Part shown: positions 24,307 through 32,628 of the stretch, piece after piece
How positions within the stretch are numbered: the first letter of the stretch is position 1
How the letters are laid out: each line of letters opens with the position of its first letter
Source: Bin125 sp026705025
Lineage (GTDB): Bacteria; Chloroflexota; Dehalococcoidia; Bin125
Assembly: GCA_026705025.1 (NCBI GenBank)
Contig: JAPPBN010000004.1
Span: forward strand, 62,001 to 126,000
Length of the DNA stretch: 64,000 nucleotides
Reading direction: 5' to 3'
Notes under the pieces: model-generated
Database searches by the model: none
Seen by the model: only the letters and a program-made list of their open reading frames with translations
What the model was told of the DNA's origin: nothing
Translations under genes and position numbers: made by a program

Positions 24307-25256
24307 CCACTACCACCGCTCCTCCTCCGGCCGCCACGCGTGAGGCCTACGGTCCCGCCCTGGTCAAACTGGCCGAAGCGGGCTACGACATCGTGGCCCT
24401 CGACGCAGACCTCTCGGCATCGACCGGCGGCAACAAGCTGGCCGGCTCGTTTCCCGACCGCTGGTTCACCGTCGGCGCGGCCGAAGCCAACATGATCAGC
24501 ATCGCGGCCGGACTCGCCTCGACCGGCAAGACCGTCTACGCCGCTTCGTTCGCGGTCTTTATGCCGGGCCACTGCTTCGACCAGATTCGCGTCCACATCG
24601 CTCAACAGCGGATGAACGTGAAACTCATCGCCTCGCACGGTGGCATCTCGGTTGGTGAGGACGGCGCTTCCGCCCAGGCAATCGAGGATTTGGCCCTCAT
24701 GACCTCGCTGCCAGGCATGAATGTGGTTGTGCCCTGCGACGCGGTGGAGGCCGACGCCATGATCTGCCGCGCCGCCGAGGACAATGAGCCGTGGTACATC
24801 CGTCTGGGACGGCCCAAGCTGCCGGTCGTCTACACCGAAGGCGCGCCGTCCCAGCTCGGCAACGCCCACCAACTTCGGGACGGCAGCGACGTGACCCTGA
24901 TTGCCTGCGGCCTGATGGTTGAGCCGACGCTCCGCGCCGCCGATGTTCTGGCCGCCGGGGGGGTCTCTGCCCGCGTGCTGAACATGGCCACGATCAAGCC
25001 GTTGGACGAAGCGGCGGTGATCCAGGCCGCCGCTGACACAGGCGCGGTCGTCTGCGCCGAGGAGCACAACGTCATCGGCGGCCTCGGCTCGGCCGTCGCC
25101 CGAACCCTGGCCCTGCATCGGCCGACGCCGATGGAACAGGTCGGCATCAACGACACCTTCGGTCAGTCAGGCCCCTGGCAGGCGCTACTCAGCGAGTATG
25201 GGTTAACGGCAGAATCGGTCGTCGATGCCGCGAAGCGGGCCATCGCGCGGAAGTGA
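24303..25256 (+). CDS. Transketolase, C-terminal subunit
   Basis: Pyrimidine-binding and C-terminal half of transketolase, 317 aa. Motifs include ALDADLSASTGGNKLAGSFPDR, the VGAAEANMISIAAGLA block with the catalytic Glu, FAVFMPG, HGGISVGEDG and the C-terminal EEHNVIGGLGSAVA. Works with the preceding gene, which it overlaps by 4 bases. Two-gene transketolases are common in Chloroflexota, Thermotogae and archaea, so this is not a frameshift. Confidence 0.95.
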   Translation: MTTTTAPPPAATREAYGPALVKLAEAGYDIVALDADLSASTGGNKLAGSFPDRWFTVGAAEANMISIAAGLASTGKTVYAASFAVFMPGHCFDQIRVHIAQQRMNVKLIASHGGISVGEDGASAQAIEDLALMTSLPGMNVVVPCDAVEADAMICRAAEDNEPWYIRLGRPKLPVVYTEGAPSQLGNAHQLRDGSDVTLIACGLMVEPTLRAADVLAAGGVSARVLNMATIKPLDEAAVIQAAADTGAVVCAEEHNVIGGLGSAVARTLALHRPTPMEQVGINDTFGQSGPWQALLSEYGLTAESVVDAAKRAIARK

Positions 25257-25274
25257 CTCGATAGGCAGGCGACC

Positions 25275-25493
25275 TCAGTCTGCAGCTGCGACCGTGTCGG
25301 AGTCCACTTCTTCACTGCCGAAGTCCACAGTGGGCTCGGTACCGGCTGAGGGTGCCTCGTCGTCCACAGGTTCCACGAAATCCCACTTCCCTCCCGGCTT
25401 GTAGTAGGCAATCTCGGCTTCCACTTCAGCGCGGACCCGTGCATCGAGAGACCTCAGCCACTCCTCATGCCTTGACGAAGCATCCTGACTCAT
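25275..25493 (-). CDS. Small acidic protein, possible antitoxin of the upstream gene
   Basis: Protein of 72 aa, family not recognised. The first 35 residues are predicted helix (HEEWLRSLDARVRAEVEAEIAYY); the rest is acidic and likely disordered. It starts within the last 4 bases of the upstream 106-aa gene (ATGA overlap). The size, acidity and coupling fit an antitoxin that follows its toxin, but it lacks a visible DNA-binding motif and does not look like BrnA. The base composition is less GC-rich than its neighbours. Confidence 0.55.
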   Translation of the reverse strand: MSQDASSRHEEWLRSLDARVRAEVEAEIAYYKPGGKWDFVEPVDDEAPSAGTEPTVDFGSEEVDSDTVAAAD

Positions 25494-25810
25494 GACTGTC
25501 GATTGTACAGTTCTACTTCATCCCCTGTGGCAATCCAGCCAGTCACTACTTCTGACTCACCGTCGGCATCCGGTGCTTCCAGGACAAAGGTGACAATGTC
25601 CTCCTCCAGACCGCGCCCAATCATTACCCAGCGTCCTGGACGCGTTCCGAGGCCCTCCTCAATAGGTCGCTCGCGGGATGGTTGCCAGTCCAAGAAAGGA
25701 CGATGCTCGATTGCAAACTGGGCGTCCTCAAACGCAATTCCTCGCTCATTGAGCTTCCAACGCGAGTCGTCGCTAATCCACAAGGATCTAGGCCTGCGCC
25801 GTCTGCGCAT
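25490..25810 (-). CDS. Small basic protein distantly resembling BrnT-type toxins
   Basis: Protein of 106 aa with a very basic start (MRRRRRPR). The pattern SRWKLNERGIAFEDAQFAI, then RPGRWVMIGRG, then a hydrophobic strand and GWIATGDEVELYN recalls the order of blocks in the BrnT/DUF497 fold (KHGVsFeeA, ERyvaiG, AtkrErrlY). The similarity is weak and judged by eye. It starts 3 bases after the HAD gene and overlaps the 72-aa gene by 4 bases, so toxin-first order as in brnTA is plausible. Confidence 0.5.
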   Translation of the reverse strand: MRRRRRPRSLWISDDSRWKLNERGIAFEDAQFAIEHRPFLDWQPSRERPIEEGLGTRPGRWVMIGRGLEEDIVTFVLEAPDADGESEVVTGWIATGDEVELYNRQS

Positions 25811-25813
25811 CGC

Positions 25814-26539
25814 CTAACCCTGTAGCCATTCAGCCACTCCCTGCAAATCCTCACACCAGACCACGTCTCCCTTGAGACCGGGAGGACGCGGCCGGTCGTC
25901 TTCCTCGACCAGCACGGCCGACATTCCCGCCGCCAGCGCGCCCTCGACATCGGATTGGATGTTGTTGCCGATATGCACGCAATCGCTGGGATCCACGCCC
26001 AGATCGCTCGCAGCGTGCTCGAAGATGCCCGGCTCCGGCTTCCATACGCCGACTTCGCCTGAGATGTAGATCCCGTCAAACTGTCCCTCGAGGCCTGCGC
26101 CGCGAATCTTCTCGCGCTGCATCGAACCGTCATTGAAGTTGGTAATCAACCCGATTGGCCCGTGCGACCGCGCGGCCGCCAATGCCTCCGGCCAACCCTG
26201 GATCGCCTCCGCCCGGTCGCTGCGCTCATCGCGGTAGACCTGGTTCAGCTCGCGGAACTCGTCCTGGCTGACGACGATCTCTTCAACTGCCAGGCTCCGC
26301 TTCATCCACTCCTCGGCGTGCAGCCAGAGCGGCCACTGCCAGTCGTTGTCCTCCATGATCCCGCCGATCACCATTTCGATCGTGTCGGCAAAGGCTGACG
26401 CCGGCTTGCGATAGAGCCCGAGTTCAATCAGACGCGTTCCAACAGCCGACCGCGCCTCTCGCACGCCGGTTCGTTCGCTGACCAGAGTTCCATCCAGATC
26501 GAAGAAGACGGCGGCAAAGCGCCCGTTCTCCCAGCTCAC
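25814..26539 (-). CDS. HAD-superfamily hydrolase
   Basis: Protein of 241 aa. Motif I is FFDLDGTL with the nucleophile D14 and the acid/base D16; motif II is GLITNFND; motif III Lys is in GVWKPEPGIFE; motif IV is VHIGNNIQSDVEGA. The alpha-helical cap places it with the phosphoglycolate phosphatase/YjjG-like group, which act on small phosphate esters. Starts with GTG overlapping the upstream stop (GTGA). Substrate not predictable. Confidence 0.88.
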   Translation of the reverse strand: MSWENGRFAAVFFDLDGTLVSERTGVREARSAVGTRLIELGLYRKPASAFADTIEMVIGGIMEDNDWQWPLWLHAEEWMKRSLAVEEIVVSQDEFRELNQVYRDERSDRAEAIQGWPEALAAARSHGPIGLITNFNDGSMQREKIRGAGLEGQFDGIYISGEVGVWKPEPGIFEHAASDLGVDPSDCVHIGNNIQSDVEGALAAGMSAVLVEEDDRPRPPGLKGDVVWCEDLQGVAEWLQG

Positions 26540-26961
26540 TCCTCTTCCTCGGCGTCGTCCATCTCCTCCTCGAGCTCATCCTGGTAGATCTCCAGCGGCC
26601 AGATTGGCCAGTCGAGGAACTGCTCGGGCGGGTCTTCGGTCGCTCCTTCAGGATGCTCGACATCGGGCTCATGGTCGGGCACATACGTCTGCATCGGGTT
26701 GGCTTTGAACTCGATCCCGTCTTCGTGCGTCACGATGTTTGCCAGCGAGTAGCCAATCCAGGCCAGACAGCGGCACTCGAGCCGGAATGAGACCGCGAAA
26801 CGGCGACGCATGAGCGCTTCCTCGCGGATGAAGTCGTGAAACTCCTCAATCTCCTCGGGCGGCAGCATCACATCGACATGACCGTCAAACAGCATCTGTA
26901 ACGCGTCGGCTGCTTCGGCCTCGCCTTGAGGATCGGTGGTCGTTACTTCCTCGCTAGTCAT
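26536..26961 (-). CDS. Hypothetical acidic protein
   Basis: Protein of 141 aa with no recognised family. A helical N-terminal half (PPEEIEEFHDFIREEALMRR) is followed by a cysteine pair (LECRCLAWIGYSL) and a proline- and acid-rich C-terminus ending in a run of Glu/Asp. It overlaps both neighbours (8 bases with the upstream gene, 4 with the HAD gene), which indicates one transcript. Confidence 0.6.
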   Translation of the reverse strand: MTSEEVTTTDPQGEAEAADALQMLFDGHVDVMLPPEEIEEFHDFIREEALMRRRFAVSFRLECRCLAWIGYSLANIVTHEDGIEFKANPMQTYVPDHEPDVEHPEGATEDPPEQFLDWPIWPLEIYQDELEEEMDDAEEEE

Positions 26962-27244
26962 CGGCCCCTCCGTCTTCCTGTGAGTAGACGCCGACCTCCT
27001 GGCCGCGCCAGACGGTCACGATCAGGTCGTCGCGCAATGGATCGGCGGTCAGTGCGTAGCGATCGTCCACATCGGCGATCACATCCTGGACGTCTTCCTC
27101 CGCCCACGATTCAGGTACGCAGAGCGTCGCGTACACCAGCGGTGAAGCGTAATGGAGATCGACGCGGGCACGCGAGCCCGATTCGTTCTCGACGACGTAG
27201 CACTCGGAGTGCGCAGTCCGGCTCTCTCGTTCGTAGTGGAACAT
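26954..27244 (-). CDS. Hypothetical protein
   Basis: Protein of 96 aa, family not recognised. Sequence alternates strands and turns (HSECYVVENESGSRARVDLHY, PLVYATLCVPESW), suggesting a small beta-rich fold. No signal peptide. It lies 24 bases after the DUF3500 gene and overlaps the next gene. Confidence 0.55.
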   Translation of the reverse strand: MFHYERESRTAHSECYVVENESGSRARVDLHYASPLVYATLCVPESWAEEDVQDVIADVDDRYALTADPLRDDLIVTVWRGQEVGVYSQEDGGADD

Positions 27245-27268
27245 CGGCTCAGCGTCTCCGGCTCTCGC

Positions 27269-28258
27269 TTAGAGCACGTGATAGAGGATGAGGTGGTCGC
27301 CCAGGACGTCGTTGGCGAAATCGTTCTCGACGTCGCGCCAGACCGAGTGGATGTGATTGGCGCCATTCTGGCGATTGTCGAACTCGACCAGGAAGTTGCC
27401 GCCGTGGATCCGATAGTAGTGCGGCTCCCCACTCTGCACCGGACCGGCCCAGGCGAAGTGCATCCCCTCGCGGCCGGCGGCCGCGATGCGCCCGCGGCGA
27501 TCGTCGGCCAGGTCCGCCGGCGCCTGGTCAACGTAGATGTTGATCAGCCGGTCCAGCACCGCTCGCTGATCGTCGTCCATCTCCGACGCCGCCAAACCCT
27601 CGTAGGCCGGCATCACTGCTCGCGAAGCGTTGAACGTCAGGATGTCCCAGGGCGCCTCCGGATAAATCACCGCGCACTCCGACTGCTCCGCATCGAGCGC
27701 AGCCATCAGGTCGAAGGCGAGATCTTCGCGCCGGTCGAGAATCCGCAGTCCACTCTGCGGACCACTGCGCACCTCGGCCGGATTCGTACCGAAGAAAAAC
27801 GGCGTCAGGGCGAGCAGACCGTCGCCCCAGAGCGAATAGTTGAGCGAGATGTGGTGTCCCTCAACACGCCAACCCCAGGGCGATTGCTCGCTCGAGGGAT
27901 CACCGAAGATGGTCCAGTAGTACAGCTCCGGGTCGCGCTTGAACGTCTTGCGCCCGGCGCCGACCTCAATCTCGCCCAGGATGATCTCCAGATCGATGAT
28001 CCCGACGGCCTGTTCGTACGCTCGCGCGCTCAGTCCGGCCTTCATCAGGTCCATCGCCAGACCGCGTTGCGATTCCGTCATGTCGCGCAACGGCAGCCCA
28101 TGCCGATTGGTCGGCGGGTAGTACCAGAAGATACGCTCGCCATCCATGTACTCGTAGATCGTCGTCGCGCGCTGCTCGACGTTCAGGCTGTTGGCGAACT
28201 CGGTCGCGGCGGCGCGCATCGCAGCGCCGGCGGCTGTGGCGGTTGGACGTTCAGGCAT
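27269..28258 (-). CDS. DUF3500 family protein
   Basis: Protein of 329 aa. The stretch WYYPPTNRHGLPLRDM and following MDLMKAGLS are typical of DUF3500, a family of unknown function found in soil and marine bacteria; HFAWAGP, YYRIHG and the His-rich C-terminus (NGANHIHSVWRD) are further conserved-looking blocks. The ATG at 28258 has a GAGAGAG upstream. No signal peptide is present with this start. It is 23 bases downstream of proA. Confidence 0.82.
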   Translation of the reverse strand: MPERPTATAAGAAMRAAATEFANSLNVEQRATTIYEYMDGERIFWYYPPTNRHGLPLRDMTESQRGLAMDLMKAGLSARAYEQAVGIIDLEIILGEIEVGAGRKTFKRDPELYYWTIFGDPSSEQSPWGWRVEGHHISLNYSLWGDGLLALTPFFFGTNPAEVRSGPQSGLRILDRREDLAFDLMAALDAEQSECAVIYPEAPWDILTFNASRAVMPAYEGLAASEMDDDQRAVLDRLINIYVDQAPADLADDRRGRIAAAGREGMHFAWAGPVQSGEPHYYRIHGGNFLVEFDNRQNGANHIHSVWRDVENDFANDVLGDHLILYHVL

Positions 28259-28281
28259 GGTTCGTTCTCTCTCAGTCGCGC

Positions 28282-29589
28282 TCAGACGGGACGGATGTGC
28301 CCGTCGCCGCGGATCACCCACTTGTACGAGGTCAACTCGCGCAGGCCCATCGGCCCGCGAGCGTGCAGTTTGCCGGTCGAGATCCCCACTTCTGCGCCCA
28401 GTCCGAACTGCCCGCCGTCCGTGAACTGGGTCGACGCGTTCACGTAGACCGCCGCTGCATCCACTTCGCGCAGGAAACGTCGTCCCAACGCCTCGTCGGA
28501 CGTGATCACAGCCTCGGAATGACCGCTGCCATGCTCGGCGATGTGCGCCAGGGCCGCATCAGCGTCGTCGACGACGCCAACCGCGGCAGTCAGCGAGAGG
28601 AACTCGGTGTCGAAGTCATCGGGTCCGGCCGGATGCACCTTTGCCGATGACTCAGCCAGCAACGCTTGAGCCCGATCGTCGGCTCGCAACTCGACCGGCG
28701 TGGGACCGTCGCCGGCCCAGCGGCGGCCCAGCTCGGAGAGGAACTGCGGCGCGACGGCCTCGTGGACCAGCATCACGTCCAGCGCGTTGCAAATGCTCAC
28801 CCGTCGCCGCTTGGCGTTGTCGACCACCGCCAGCGCCATCTCCAGGTCGGCTGCGGCGTCGATGTACGTATGGCAAATGCCCACACCGCCCGCGACGACC
28901 GCCATCGAGGCTTCCCTGCGCACGCGGTTGATCAGCGCCTGCCCGCCGCGCGGGACCATCAGGTCGATCAGGTCGTTCATCGCCAGCAGCTCGCCGACCA
29001 GTGCTCGATCCGTGCTGCGCACCAACTGGATCGCGTCAGCCGGCAAGTCGTTCGCAGCCAGCGCATCGCGCAGCACGTCGGCAAGGATGCGGTTGGAGCG
29101 AATCGCCTCGCGACCGCCCCGCAGCACCGACGCGTTGCCCGACTTCAGACAGATCGCGCCAATGTCGATCGTCACGTTGGGCCGCGATTCGTAGACCGAC
29201 GCAATCACGCCCAGCGGCACTCGCACGCGCTCAATCTCAAGTCCGGATTCGGCGGTCGTGCGGTCGATCGTCTCGCCGACCGGATCCTCCAGCAGCGCCA
29301 GGTCTTCCAGCGACGCCGCCAACGCTTCCACCCGATCCGGCGTCAGTGTGAGCCGGTCAATCATCGCCTCGCTCAGGTGTCCGCTGGCCTCGGCGACATC
29401 CTCCGCGTTGGCGGCGACGATCTCCCCGCTGCGTTCGCGCAACAGCGCCGCCCCGGTGTGCAACACCGCGTTCTTCTGCTCGGTCGTCGCCCAGCCCAAT
29501 GCCGGCGAGGCCGCCTTGGCCGCCTCCACCTGCCGCCGCAACTCCGCCGACGCATCCACTGCCCGGCCCACCATTGACTTAGTCGCCAT
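28282..29589 (-). CDS. proA: Glutamate-5-semialdehyde dehydrogenase (gamma-glutamyl phosphate reductase)
   Basis: NADPH-dependent second step of proline synthesis from glutamate. 435 aa. The VYESRPNVTID motif, KSGNASVLRGG, and the catalytic Cys in RVSICNALDVMLVH are recognisable, as are the C-terminal GRGPMGLRELTSYKW equivalents. The usual partner proB is not adjacent. It heads a compact run of minus-strand genes down to 25275. Confidence 0.94.
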   Translation of the reverse strand: MATKSMVGRAVDASAELRRQVEAAKAASPALGWATTEQKNAVLHTGAALLRERSGEIVAANAEDVAEASGHLSEAMIDRLTLTPDRVEALAASLEDLALLEDPVGETIDRTTAESGLEIERVRVPLGVIASVYESRPNVTIDIGAICLKSGNASVLRGGREAIRSNRILADVLRDALAANDLPADAIQLVRSTDRALVGELLAMNDLIDLMVPRGGQALINRVRREASMAVVAGGVGICHTYIDAAADLEMALAVVDNAKRRRVSICNALDVMLVHEAVAPQFLSELGRRWAGDGPTPVELRADDRAQALLAESSAKVHPAGPDDFDTEFLSLTAAVGVVDDADAALAHIAEHGSGHSEAVITSDEALGRRFLREVDAAAVYVNASTQFTDGGQFGLGAEVGISTGKLHARGPMGLRELTSYKWVIRGDGHIRPV

Positions 29590-29643
29590 CGTCCTGGTCC
29601 GTTCGCTCGCGTGACTCCTGCTGATCGTAGTCTGGGCCGCAGC

Positions 29644-29982
29644 TCAGCGCCGTTTCCGCCGACGCTCCGGCGGCTTCGGCGGGTCGCCGCTGCCGACGAA
29701 GCTGTACTCGTCCGAGGTCACCCCAAGCCGCTCCTCGAACCCGTCGATGATCTCGATCCGCGCCCCTTCGCCATCGTCGCCTCGAGGTCGAAGCCGATAC
29801 GCCCCGCCCAGCGAATGCTCCGGATTGGACAGCGACGAGATCTTCCCGCGCCACGAACGCTCCCGAACCTCGCCCAGTCGGACCGTCTCGATGTCGATGA
29901 TCGCGAAACACTCCGTCAGCTTCGTCCCCCGAGTCGTCCAGACCTCGGCTTTGAACTGCTGTCGACGCCGCATCGTTGTCAT
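29644..29982 (-). CDS. Hypothetical protein
   Basis: Protein of 112 aa, family not recognised. It begins and ends with strongly basic segments (MRRRQQF and PPERRRKRR) around a central beta-rich part (ECFAIIDIETVRLG, ARIEIIDGFEERLG). The basic tails could bind nucleic acid, but nothing more can be said. GGAG stands 8 bases before the ATG. It lies upstream of proA by 54 bases. Confidence 0.5.
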   Translation of the reverse strand: MTTMRRRQQFKAEVWTTRGTKLTECFAIIDIETVRLGEVRERSWRGKISSLSNPEHSLGGAYRLRPRGDDGEGARIEIIDGFEERLGVTSDEYSFVGSGDPPKPPERRRKRR

Positions 29983-30021
29983 CGGTGCGCTCCAATGGAT
30001 CGCAGCGTAGTCAACCCGAGC

Positions 30022-31335
30022 TCATCGCGACCGTTGCGGCGCATACGTCGCCGCCACTTTCGGGTCGGAGCCCGGCAACCGCTTGAGCACGACCGGCCAG
30101 AAGATGATCACCAGCAGCATCAGCGCGGCAGCCTCAATCACAACCGAAATCACGCCGCCCTGGATCCCGAACCACTCGAACATGAAGAACACCTGCAGTC
30201 CGGTTACCGGCCCCATCCCGATCACCATCGACAGAAACCCCATCACCCGGCCGCGCATCTCAGCCGGCGTGCGCGTGACCAGCAGCGCCGTCTGCATGAT
30301 CGCGAAGGCGGAGAAGCCGAAGCCCATGCAAAACGAAATCAGCATCGACAACGGGTACCAGGGAGACAACACCATCCCCGTCACGCAAAGAATGAACCAG
30401 GCCGTCCCCGCGTAGTAGATCCGGCCCGACTGTCCCCAGCTGCTCCAACCGGCAATCGCCAGCGCACTGAAGAACGATCCCGCCCCGACCAGCGCCTCCA
30501 GCACGCCGATCCGGAATTTATCGACCCCCAACAGTTGCTGTCCGATATCGGGCAGCGCCGCGTTGTAGGCCGGAAAGAGCAGGTTGAAGACCAGCGTCAC
30601 AACGAGCGTCCCGACCAGGAGCTCATTGCGCCGGATGTAGCTGAACCCGTCGCGGATGTCGCGCCAGGTCTCGCGCGCCACCTCGCCGAATCCGCTGGCC
30701 GATTCGCCGCGCAACGGCGGCCGGTAGTTCAGCGTGGACGCAATCATCGCCGAAATGATGAACGCGCAGGCCGTGAACAGGTACGCCCACTCGGCGCCCA
30801 GCTCCTGCAGCAGCCCGGCGCCAATCAGCGGTCCGGGAATCCGCACAATCGAGTCGGTCGACCAGTCCAGACCGACCGCGCGCCCGACCTGGTGTGGCGC
30901 AACCACGTCGGCGATCATCGCCCGGCGTGTCGGAAACTCGACCGACCACACGGTCCCGGCAATGAAGATGAAGGCGAGCAACAGCCAGAAGTCGATCCCG
31001 ACCAGCATGACGAAGACGGTCAGGCCGAAGTACATCACCGACAGGATCAGCAGCGAACTGATCCAGATCTTCTTGCGGTTGAACCGATCGGCCAGGGCGC
31101 CGACAAACATGCCGAACAGCAATCTCGGCGCCATCCGCACCAGGAACGCCAGCGCCACGAATCCCGCCGCCTCGGCCAGGTCGCGTGCGAACAGCGTGAG
31201 CACCAGCATGTCCAGCCAGCGCACCATGCCGGTGACGCCGCCGGCCGCCCAGACCCGGCGAAAATCGGGGTTCGATACGAGTGCGCCGACGCCTTGTCCC
31301 CGTCGACGTGAAGGCGATCCGACCCGTAGGCTCAC
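30022..31335 (-). CDS. MFS transporter (drug/metabolite exporter type)
   Basis: Integral membrane protein of 437 aa with about 12 predicted helices. The loop ADRFNRKK after helix 2 is the major-facilitator motif A. The arrangement resembles the EntS-like exporter group (MFS_3). The GTG start overlaps the stop of the upstream PPOX gene (GTGA), so it is translationally coupled. A sequence of basic residues (SPSRRRGQG) precedes the first helix. Substrate unknown. Confidence 0.88.
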   Translation of the reverse strand: MSLRVGSPSRRRGQGVGALVSNPDFRRVWAAGGVTGMVRWLDMLVLTLFARDLAEAAGFVALAFLVRMAPRLLFGMFVGALADRFNRKKIWISSLLILSVMYFGLTVFVMLVGIDFWLLLAFIFIAGTVWSVEFPTRRAMIADVVAPHQVGRAVGLDWSTDSIVRIPGPLIGAGLLQELGAEWAYLFTACAFIISAMIASTLNYRPPLRGESASGFGEVARETWRDIRDGFSYIRRNELLVGTLVVTLVFNLLFPAYNAALPDIGQQLLGVDKFRIGVLEALVGAGSFFSALAIAGWSSWGQSGRIYYAGTAWFILCVTGMVLSPWYPLSMLISFCMGFGFSAFAIMQTALLVTRTPAEMRGRVMGFLSMVIGMGPVTGLQVFFMFEWFGIQGGVISVVIEAAALMLLVIIFWPVVLKRLPGSDPKVAATYAPQRSR

Positions 31336-31886
31336 CTCACCGCCTGGGCCTCCGGCGCGTCCTGATGAGCCGCCTGGTGCTCACGGTCGCTGCGTTTTCC
31401 CCGGTAGACGCTCAGGTCAATCGCCCGCCAGACCTCCGGCGTCACCTTGAACAGCATCCGCGGCTCGGTCTGCATGTTGGCGAAGAAGGCGTCCACCGCG
31501 TCGGCGTTGGCCGGATCGCCCAGCCCCACGTACTTCTCCGCCAGCTTCCGCGAGACCGGCCAGATATCGAAATCGGGCAACGTGAAGGCCTCCGCCGTGC
31601 CGTCGATTTCGACATGTTGTGCTGGAGGCCCCGAGGCCTCGATGCAGAACGACATCCTGGGGTCGTTCATGAGTTGCTTGCACCAGACTCGGCCCAATGT
31701 TCCGGTCAACCACAGGTGTCCTTGCGGAGGATTGCGCGACGGGTGAGCATCGTCGCCAATGTCGCCCTCCCAGAGAAACCAGAGCGGAATCGTGTATGGC
31801 CGCCCATCCTGTCGCAGCGTCGCGAGCACGCCCATGTGGGGCTGCTCCATGAACTCTCGCCAGGCGTCCGGTCGCATTCGGGCCAT
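31332..31886 (-). CDS. PPOX-fold flavin/F420-binding protein, copy 1
   Basis: Protein of 184 aa of the pyridoxamine 5'-phosphate oxidase-like split-barrel fold. Characteristic segments: GVLATLRQDGRPYTIPLWFLW (first barrel strands), LWLTGTLGRVWCKQLMNDPRMSFCIE, and the C-terminal PRMLFKVTPEVWRAIDLS. It has a longer, charged C-terminal tail than copies 2 and 3. Such proteins bind FMN or F420 and reduce or sequester small molecules; the substrate is unknown. AGGAG precedes the ATG. Confidence 0.85.
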   Translation of the reverse strand: MARMRPDAWREFMEQPHMGVLATLRQDGRPYTIPLWFLWEGDIGDDAHPSRNPPQGHLWLTGTLGRVWCKQLMNDPRMSFCIEASGPPAQHVEIDGTAEAFTLPDFDIWPVSRKLAEKYVGLGDPANADAVDAFFANMQTEPRMLFKVTPEVWRAIDLSVYRGKRSDREHQAAHQDAPEAQAVR

Positions 31887-31997
31887 GTCACTCTCCTTCG
31901 GTCGTCAGTCTGTCACCACGTCAAGACTGCGTCGAGGGTAAAGCCAACCACGCCCATTCAAGGCGAGAACGCCCCTACGCTGCGCTCCCCTCCTGTT

Positions 31998-32030
31998 CCC
32001 TCTCCCTGAGGGAGAGGGTTAGGGTGAGGG
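31998..32030. repeat. REP-like hairpin with TTAGGGTGAGGG tail
   Basis: CCCTCTCCC and GGGAGAGGG form a perfect 9-base stem around TGA (31998-32018), followed by TTAGGGTGAGGG. This hairpin-plus-tail looks like the short interspersed palindromes seen in many bacterial genomes. It lies in the 217-base gap between PPOX copies 1 and 2 and could also act as a transcript-end stem. Only one copy is present in this window. Confidence 0.65.
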
Positions 32031-32103
32031 CCCTCGACCCAACACCGTCAGCCAACAGACAGAGAATCGAGCAAACTCGTCACGTAGCGACGGCTCCAAT
32101 CCC

Positions 32104-32607
32104 TCAGCTCTCCCGACCCGATGCCAACTCCGACAGATCCACCGCCCGCCATCGATGCGGCGTCACTTTGAACAGCATCCGCACCTCGGACTGCATCATC
32201 GTCAGGTAGCCCTCGACCGCTTCGTTGTTCGCCGGATCGCCCCGTCCGACGTACTTCTCGACAATCCGCCTCATGATCGGCCAGATGTCCAACTCGTCGG
32301 GCATGCGCGGCTCAACCGTTCCGTCGATGCCAACGTGCTGGCTCGGCGGACCGGCCGTGTCGATGCAAAACGACATTGAGTTGTTGTTGAGCAGGTGCTT
32401 GCACCAGATCCGCGTCGGCGATCCGGTCAGCCAGATCTGACCCTGAGGAGGATTGCGCGACGGATGCATATCGTCCGGCACCACTCCCTCCCACATGTAC
32501 CAGAGCGGGATCGTGTACGGCGTATTGTCTCGACGCAGCGTCGCCAGCACGCCGGAGTAGGGTTGTTCAAAGAACTCCCGTAGGACCTCAGGCCGCATCT
32601 CAAACAT
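32104..32607 (-). CDS. PPOX-fold flavin/F420-binding protein, copy 2
   Basis: Protein of 167 aa, clearly paralogous to copies 1 and 3 over its whole length (GVLATLRRDNTPYTIPLWYMW, IWLTGSPTRIWCKHLL, VRMLFKVTPHRWRAVDLSE). The strong GGAGGA ribosome-binding site and 21-base gap after copy 3 suggest co-transcription. Flavin or F420 binding is inferred from the family. Confidence 0.85.
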   Translation of the reverse strand: MFEMRPEVLREFFEQPYSGVLATLRRDNTPYTIPLWYMWEGVVPDDMHPSRNPPQGQIWLTGSPTRIWCKHLLNNNSMSFCIDTAGPPSQHVGIDGTVEPRMPDELDIWPIMRRIVEKYVGRGDPANNEAVEGYLTMMQSEVRMLFKVTPHRWRAVDLSELASGRES

Positions 32608-32628
32608 TGGCCGTTCCTCCCCGGTCCC

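Noticed and set aside
23446..25256. Transketolase broken by a frameshift
   Set aside because: Both halves have complete domain ends and an ATGA overlap, and two-subunit transketolases are well known in this kind of organism.
32001..32030. Start of a CRISPR-like repeat array
   Set aside because: Only one copy is present, with no spacers and no cas genes nearby.
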